Shown one piece after another: positions 57,901-64,000 of a stretch of DNA of 64,000 nt; within the stretch, counting starts at the first letter, position 1, and every line of letters starts with the position of its first letter. The DNA comes from Cristatella mucedo (lineage: Eukaryota; Bryozoa; Phylactolaemata; Cristatellidae). Location of the stretch: the NCBI GenBank assembly GCA_009760855.2, contig WPIO01000015.1:577001-641000 (forward strand), written 5' to 3'. The notes beneath the pieces were generated by a model. The model made no database searches. It was not told the DNA's origin and saw only the letters and a list, made by a program, of their open reading frames with translations. The position numbers were made by a program, and so were the translations under genes.

Positions 57901-60900
57901 AGTTTGGCTCGCTTAACGGCAGACAGATTGGATTAAGTAGAAACAGTTTGATCTCTGAGAACAAAGGCTGCCAGTGATATTTGTACAAGCTTAGTTGAGC
58001 CATATCGAAAAGCGTTCCGTGCATCTCAACTGTGGCGTGCCCTTAAAGTCAGGACCATTCATTTCGTCGCTCGTCTGCTTATGACCAGCTAAAGTAAACT
58101 ATCTCATAATCATGTACAAATACCTTCTTATGCAGAAAAGTAGTGCATAATTAATATATATTCACCAAAGGTTAGCTTCTGTTGTCGTTAGGTGACATTT
58201 CAGTTAAAATTGGCTAATAATGTGATGTTAAGCACACATTTTTCTTACTTTAGTAAAGGCCATAGGTTTTCGAAGGTACAAAAGATCCAAACACGTTCAT
58301 GAGATGAAGTGTGTTCCAAAGTGCAGAGCTCAAGCAAGTGGCTAAACGTGAAAAAATTATTTACGTGATGAAACAGCAAAATTCATGCATTGGAAGTTCT
58401 GTCCAATGGTGTTGGAAACTTAGCTTTACTATAAAAAAACCGAACATCCCTCATCTAAGTGCGATGACGCATTTATTCGAATTCAGCAATTGCGAGAGCA
58501 CAGGATTGGACATACAAAGTAACTAAAATTTGTCTAAGCTGCACAGCAGTGTCAGAGCTAATTTCAAAATGCACTGTCTGCTCACCTGTTGATGATATTG
58601 AATTCTTTGACTTCTTATTGTGAAAAAGAGTATTTACCGACGCATTACAACGATACACTAAATGTCCGGTTGTTTGAGAGTCTCCTGCTTGTCTCCGGCA
58701 CTTTTGACTTACCCGATCGAGGTTATTTCCTCTGACCGCTATTGGTCAGTTTCAATGCACGAGGCGAGCTGGACCAGGTCGATGGAGGAAAGGGTCCTCA
58801 TATGGCTGGTGCGGCCACGGGCTTTAGTCGTGCTAATCGATGCGAATTTGGATGTGAATCTCTTTTATCGTTGGGCTGCGGTGCGCCTCCCCCTTTCCGT
58901 ACCTCTACTTCCCGAAACAATGCTGCTGCTGCTGCTGCTGCTGTAGCCGCCGACGTCGGCGTCGAGCTATGGTCTCTAAAGGGTCGCGTCTGGCTGGCTC
59001 CACACGTACGAGGCCTCCATGGACGGCAATCCCTCTCCTCGGCCACGGAGCAAATTGCTAGTGCTTTGGTCTTCTATTTGTTGCTTTGACATTATCCAAT
59101 GACAGTCACATTCGCATGCTTACCGATCGCCGGGAGCGCACACCGTTTTGAATCTTAAACGGACAATCTCGGCTTAAAAGCATCGTGGCGACACCAGCAC
59201 CGGCCATGGCTGGCCTGGGCACCTGGCCCTGGTGCTGCAGTGATGTTAAGACAAGTAGACATGATGCAGGAAAGGCTAAGGGAGTCTCATACAAAATCAT
59301 GACAATTCTTCAGCTCCCCCTTGGTTACAAAAAGCCATATCCAAGCTCAGCAACTGGACGTGCCTGATTCGAATGCAATTCTAGTCACAGCGAGATTGAA
59401 TATACTCTGTGAGCGTTGAATTTCTCGCAAAAGGCACCGATACAGTATAGAAACCCACGAACAAGTACAGGTTTAGTATAAGCCTGACCTATCACAATGC
59501 AGCCACTATTCGACTAGCTCGTGGTCTTCGAACGTTTATGCACACTCACGTTTCGAGCGAAGGCTGTATTGGTGATAAAATTTGTTTGCAGCTAAACTCT
59601 TTTGAGCTAGCTTCGCCATCTCGCGGCACTTGTTGACACGTTCAGAACTCGTAATTCTTTTGCATAACGAAGGACTGATAAATGAGCACTAACCTGACAC
59701 CCCCAGACAAGTTGGACTACTAACATTTTTAACGGCTAGAAAACACTAGCGGTTGCCTAAATATATCTTCTAGCAACTGGGTATGTCGCATGCCATATTT
59801 TAGATTGCATGGCGGCTGGACATCGGATCTAATAGTTAGTCAGCAGTACTTTCGGCTTTGATGAGCGTGCTACGATCTGTCTGGGCCTGTTCAGATGTGG
59901 CTATATATCTATTTCTGTCGAATAGACCGCTCTACGCAGGCTATGTGGACAAAGAATAATAGAGCCTAAGTGCTTTCGATTGCTACCGCTCTCTGCTACA
60001 GGAAGCATGCAGTGTGGGTACTGGCACAGGAGTGGCTTCCAGGGCTGCGATGCACCGTGCTCTCCGACGTGCCAGCTTCGTTTCGTATTAGAAGCGTGCC
60101 GCCCACAACGACTGGCGATGCCTGGGCGGTAAAGGACCTTAGTTCGGCAAAGCTTGCTAAATGATATTCCTTCCACTGGCCACTACGGTTTAAGGACGAC
60201 TCTGTTGTAACTACGGCTCGAGCTAAACCAGCCGAATTATGAGGATTAGCTGTTATTCGTGATAGTGAGATTATGTGGCGTTTTATCGCCGAGGCAGTAT
60301 ACAAGACAGGCGCCCAGAGAGAGAGCTTAGTCAGGATTCAAGACTCAAGGTATTGGCATTGGAGCTGAAGTGAGCTCTTGGCCACACAGTCGTAGGTGTA
60401 CGTCATTGCCGCTATTAAACGCCGGCAATCATCCGCTGCTGTTAAATAGACTTTTCTGCATTATGGATATGGACTTGATATGCCAAGGTATGAACGCTCG
60501 TCGTCGCTTCCGTGTTTCTGCTACTATCGGCAAACTTGCATGCATTGGTGCAGCACTTACAAGTAACTAGCCGCGCTACCAGGTTCGAGCGTCGCTGGTA
60601 TTCGTCGCGCGCTGGCTGAGACTAGCGCCGCTTGGAGCTCTGTGTTTGTGGCCTATTTTTTATCGGACGTGGAAGCCGCACATCACGTTTGTAACAGCAT
60701 TTAGCGAAGCGCTGAACCGCCCGAGGAAAGCCGTAAGGCACATTATACTCCAGCGAGCGGCGCTTCAGCCCCTGCGACATTCGGTCAGTTCAGACAAGGA
60801 AGAGGTCCGATTCCACTTTCGGTGTAACCGCTGACGCAGCGACGCAGCTACTGACCTTGAAGAAGACTCCAACCACAGCCAGAGCTGACGAATCGTTTTG

Positions 60901-61060
60901 TGCTGCCTTCGCCTCGTCGAAGTTTTTGTATGAGCTCTTGTAGTGAATTATATGCATCTACAAGGACGAAAATTACATGCAACCCTTCGATGCCAGTTGA
61001 AGCATACAGCCCGACTGCCGGTGAGCGCGGCGTTTCCTAGAGAGAGGGAGAGAGAGAGAG

Positions 61061-61146
<86 letters not shown>

Positions 61147-63072
61147 CGAGAGAGAGCGAGAGAGAGCGAGAGAGAGAGAGAGACATACAGAAAAGTTTGG
61201 CACCAGTTAAGTTGTTCAGTCAATGCAAAGAGTGCGAAGCAGAGTAGGGATAGCAGAGCCAGTATTTTCATCTGCAGGATTAGCAAGACTTGTAGAATTG
61301 CTATGTGATGCAAGGCATGACCCGCGTGATTTTAACGTAGGCGGCACCAGATCCTTATTTAATAAAAGGTTATACGGCAAACTCAACTTTTTCGTTGAAA
61401 ATTCAGTAGCATGTCAGTCAATTTTTAATAACAAATAATAATAGCATCGGATTTCAATAATAACTTAAGGTCGGATTGGTGAGAAACGTGGTTTTTAAAA
61501 GCACTACGTTGCTCTAGTTTCAATGGTGAATCGCTCGTTGGCATGCAAGCGTGCCGGCATAACGATAATAATGAAAGCTTAAGGATGGCCAGTCAGATTT
61601 CAGTACCATAAGCGGGTCTAGAATTCCTGCCCGAGGTACAATACCTATACAATATCATATTGCATGTATTATACAATACATAATCAATAATCAATACAAT
61701 AATCAATACAATAATAATAAATAATATTATATATATATATATATATAATAAATAATAAATAGTCAATATATATAATATTTAATACAAGACTTTACGTATT
61801 GTATTATACAATACTTACAATATTCTCGCACTACACTAGCCAGATTGTGATAGCTTGCAGAGATTACTGACGGTTCCTGAATTATAACCCATAGCATCAG
61901 GAAAGGTCGTAACCTATTGCTAAGAAATTATAGGAGGACGTCCAGCGTAATAGCTAGTAAGTTTTACTTAGCTTAGGCTAATGATGTACAGATGTGCCCC
62001 TCTGCGGCACTTATGGAGTGCTTTACACAAACGACGCTGGCTTGTTTTATTGAGGTATAGGTGCTCTTAATCGATGGCGGCCGTGCTCTGCTACCGTATT
62101 GTTGAAGCAAACTGCAGCTCGCAGGCCGTGCGTCGAGGTGCCAGCTCCGTCAATATTTGTTGTACATCTTCAAGGACTAGCGCAGTTGGGTTCGCTGTGT
62201 TTTTGGCCTATGGAACTTGAGTTCCGGACCCAATGCAGCGCGTTCGTGACACTATTCACGCTACGTGTTTCTTCTCTAGTGACCGGCTAATAAGAACTCA
62301 GTAACGGTTGATACCGGATCCTAAAGCTTCAAATAAACTCGATTCACAATTTACCAGCCAGGGTAAGCAGCAGTAACAGACACCTGTTTTTTGGCTCTTA
62401 ACATTTTCACCTTGCTAGCTTTCCTTAACTAACTAAGCTTTCCTTAGCTTTCTCTTAACATTTACATCCTAATTATTTTATACTCTTAATTATGTTTACC
62501 TCAATTATAGTTGCACCTCGCTAGCATTCCTCGGCAAAGCATTTCTTACACTTAGTTCGAAGCGTAGCACGAAGTGTGCAAGCTCAGTGCACCTATGATG
62601 ACGCTTGACTGCTTGATGCCGCTCGCTACGTAACGTCTTGAGTGGTCCGGCTGCGACAGCATTTGGTGATGCGGGAGATTTCGATTTTGCCACCCGCTAT
62701 AGAATCTCAGGTACGTCAGGTGCACGAGCACGAGCGGTAATGGCTGCACTGGTGACGACAAGACCGGCGTCATGGAAAAAAAAAAAACAGCAGCACGCAC
62801 CGGTGGCAAACGTGCGGACAGTGATGATCGCCGAGTCGACTGGTCGCGCGGCGCGGTAGGACTTTCCGCAACGTCACGTGCATTTTAAGCTCATCTTCTC
62901 TCGGCTTTGGAATGCCGACGTACCTCCATGGCGTACGGGTGTGGTTTGATGACGTGCTCCGATCCGCTCTCGCTCGTAGCACCCCAGTGCAGATGAATTT
63001 CCGCGGCGTAGTAAGTAGACGGCAGTCCGCCTCCGCTGAGCGCGTATTTTCGCGGCGGCATTGCCATGCTCA
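54858..63072 (-). CDS. Gene B: alpha-carbonic anhydrase, last five exons (5' part outside window)
   Basis: Paralogue of gene A in the same orientation. Exons: 63072-62924, 60957-60856, 57855-57780, 55243-55074, 54974-54858. All five have the same lengths as in gene A (149, 102, 76, 170, 117 nt), the same phases, good splice sites and no stop or frameshift. Zinc ligands (EIHLHWG and MHIIHY), GSEH, Thr199 (GSLTYPPC) and NYRPTQP are intact, so it is predicted to be active. My hand count gives 34 differences in 202 whole codons against gene A (about 83% identical). Exons 1 and 2 are not seen before the right edge; gene A's intron 2 is 4.9 kb, so they would be expected beyond it. Introns contain their own set of insertions relative to gene A. 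Confidence 0.93.
55074..55243 (-). CDS. Gene B exon 6 equivalent: Thr199 loop
   Basis: Acceptor CTCCTTTTACAG, donor GTCAGT, 170 nt. [16 protein letters not shown] holds Thr199 and the disulfide cysteine; Tyr follows Thr199. The acceptor and its pyrimidine tract are nearly the same as in gene A. Confidence 0.95.
56455..56720 (-). mobile_element. LINE family B 3' end, minus strand, intron 5 of gene B
   Basis: Orthologous to 16135-16390 of the A copy; starts with (ATGTA)-type antisense tail and GTATCTCCGTCTG. Confidence 0.8.
57400..57515 (-). mobile_element. SINE2 copy in intron 5 of gene B
   Basis: Minus strand: GAGGTCGTGGGCTCGAGCCC, GTGAAGCGCC, hairpin, GGGGCGCTATATAAATAA and an A/T-rich tail. 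The homologous gene A site is empty (about 17050). Confidence 0.8.
57780..57855 (-). CDS. Gene B exon 5 equivalent
   Basis: Acceptor GTCCATAG, donor GTAAGA, 76 nt. Encodes [19 protein letters not shown] and the link to the next exon, in frame with its neighbours. Confidence 0.92.
58920..58943. repeat. (GCT)n microsatellite, intron 4 of gene B
   Basis: About eight CTG/GCT units; gene A has two at the same place (about 18507). Confidence 0.9.
59124..59234 (-). other. Possible in-frame cassette exon in intron 4 of gene B
   Basis: Counterpart of the 111 nt block in gene A: same acceptor context, GTAAGC donor and uninterrupted 37-codon frame. Function unknown; it could be neutral intron sequence. 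Confidence 0.25.
60320..60700 (+). repeat. Dispersed repeat X, copy in intron 4 of gene B
   Basis: Orthologue of 20060-20445 and highly similar to it. Confidence 0.6.
60856..60957 (-). CDS. Gene B exon 4 equivalent: third zinc ligand (MHIIHY)
   Basis: Acceptor CCTTGTAG, donor GTCAGT, 102 nt. MHIIHY carries His119; [10 protein letters not shown] closes the exon. The NDS sequon is kept. Changes from gene A cluster in the middle, surface-like part ([11 protein letters not shown]). Confidence 0.95.
61037..61186. repeat. (GA)n microsatellite, intron 3 of gene B
   Basis: About 150 bp; (CU)n on the transcript strand, ending about 80 nt from the exon 4 acceptor, as in gene A. Confidence 0.97.
61625..61825. 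repeat. AT-rich simple repeat, intron 3 of gene B
   Basis: ATACAATA, TCAATA and ATATAT words with little else; absent from gene A. Confidence 0.8.
62924..63072 (-). CDS. Gene B exon 3 equivalent: zinc-binding HLHWG exon
   Basis: Acceptor CGCTTCCAG, donor GTACGT, 149 nt. Encodes [24 protein letters not shown] and GSEH. The internal AG present in gene A is lost here, which supports the shared upstream acceptor for both genes. Confidence 0.95.
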
Positions 63073-64000
63073 CTGGAAGCGACGCGAACGAAGAGCTCAG
63101 CCAGCGCGACCGCAAAAAAAAACTTCTCCTGACCATCTGACTCTCGTTACCAATAAGCGACCGAAAGCTCAATCAGAGGGGCAGTTCACTCCTTGAGGCG
63201 AAGAACGTTCCCGCCTGCGTAAAGCATTGTCCTCACCCCCACGACGATCAGAAGAGCTTACGCCAGACATTAGCCGGAGTTTCTGAGGCTCGAGAGTCGA
63301 GCGGCTTCGTCGCTGCTCGTATCATCTGCCGGGCACGAAAAAGAACGAGCTCGCCGAACCACGAGAGCTACCGATTAGGTCTTCACGTCGTCACGTGACA
63401 GTACTTCCGTATCTCCAGACTGGAATGTCCCTACATGGCTCGACATTCTGTTGCATGACGACAGCAGTTAGTGAGATCCGTGAAAATGGCTTCGCGAATA
63501 CTGCTAAGGATCTTGCAGGTCAGCGACGAGCTTTAATTCCATAGCAATCTCGTTTTTCGGTCTCCAGCAGCAGTGCTTGGTACTTTTACAATTTGCTGTC
63601 AATTTTATTTCAACTGCTTTTATTTACCACTTGGCTTCTTTTCAAGACCCTTCAACTAGAGAGCTATGATGCTGATAAATAAAGGAATGGCCTTAACTCT
63701 ATACAAAAATTAACGCACAAAAACATAGAAAAGACGGTTCACTCGGATAGAGCAAAGTCTCTGTAAAACATGCAGGTTTGCCGCTTACCTCTGAATGGGG
63801 TTTCCAATCAAGAGATGACGGGATGTCAATTCAGTGATGAGTTGCGAGCTTCGTGAGCGTAGCGATTGAACGGATTTGAAGTTAGTTAAGAGCGCAAGTA
63901 ATCAAGTAGAGCTAGAAGATCGGGTGCTGCAACACGGGGGAGGGGGCCTGGAGTGAAACTTATTCGGAAAGGTAGGTCGGAGCGAGTTAATGGTGGGCCT

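Larger units (their letters stand above)
53130..64000. repeat. Duplicated unit, copy B (gene B exons 3-7, introns, 3' flank)
   Basis: Counterpart of 10281-24440. Homology still runs at the right edge (63640-64000 matches about 23940-24300), so the true unit is longer than the window shows. Confidence 0.85.

Noticed and set aside
58473-58658. Minus-strand TVHF motif near a possible acceptor, as CA exon 4
   Set aside because: Does not continue as CA, is broken by a stop in gene A, and true exon 4 was found at 60856-60957.

Overview
This is a eukaryotic, almost certainly metazoan (invertebrate-like) genomic window. It has interrupted exons with GT-AG splice sites, non-LTR retrotransposons, tRNA-derived SINEs, a hAT-type DNA element and very long dinucleotide microsatellites. 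I see no operons, Shine-Dalgarno sites, rRNA, CRISPR or phage features. The species cannot be named from the sequence; a marine invertebrate is a guess.

Most of the window is repeats, but exon-by-exon reading of the minus strand reveals a tandem array of secreted alpha-carbonic anhydrase (CA) genes. Gene A is complete in seven coding exons (minus strand, 28845 down to 13243; 873 nt, 290 aa). It has a signal-peptide exon, all three zinc-binding histidines, the gate-keeper Glu/Thr residues, the proton-shuttle His and the cysteine pair of secreted CAs. Gene B (minus strand, 63072 down to 54858) has the last five exons with the same phases; its first two exons would lie beyond the right edge. A sequence matching gene A's putative promoter lies at about 1.48-2.82 kb, so a third gene (called Z here) probably starts there and continues off the left edge.

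Layout: 0-3 kb, putative upstream region of gene Z with repeats; 3-10 kb, repeat-rich intergenic DNA (two LINE families, SINEs, a GC-rich tandem-repeat island, a decayed Ty3/gypsy RT fragment); 10.3-30.5 kb, gene A with its 3' flank and putative promoter; 30.8-53 kb, repeat-dominated intergenic DNA with long antisense LINE copies, a hAT element, an inverted repeat around a TA/GATA microsatellite and a LINE fold-back; 53.1-64 kb, gene B. The A and B units (10.28-24.44 kb and 53.13-64 kb) are homologous through introns and 3' flank.

Two LINE families of the L2/CR1 type dominate. Family A ends in a GCGCC...GGCGC hairpin plus (TTA)n. Family B ends in a GTAAC...GTTAC hairpin plus (ACATT)n. One SINE type carries a family-A-like 3' hairpin, which suggests that family A machinery moves it. 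Because the CA units are duplicated, several insertions can be seen as filled/empty site pairs and so ordered relative to the duplications. Percentages and counts are hand counts; family assignments rest on motif recognition, not database searches.
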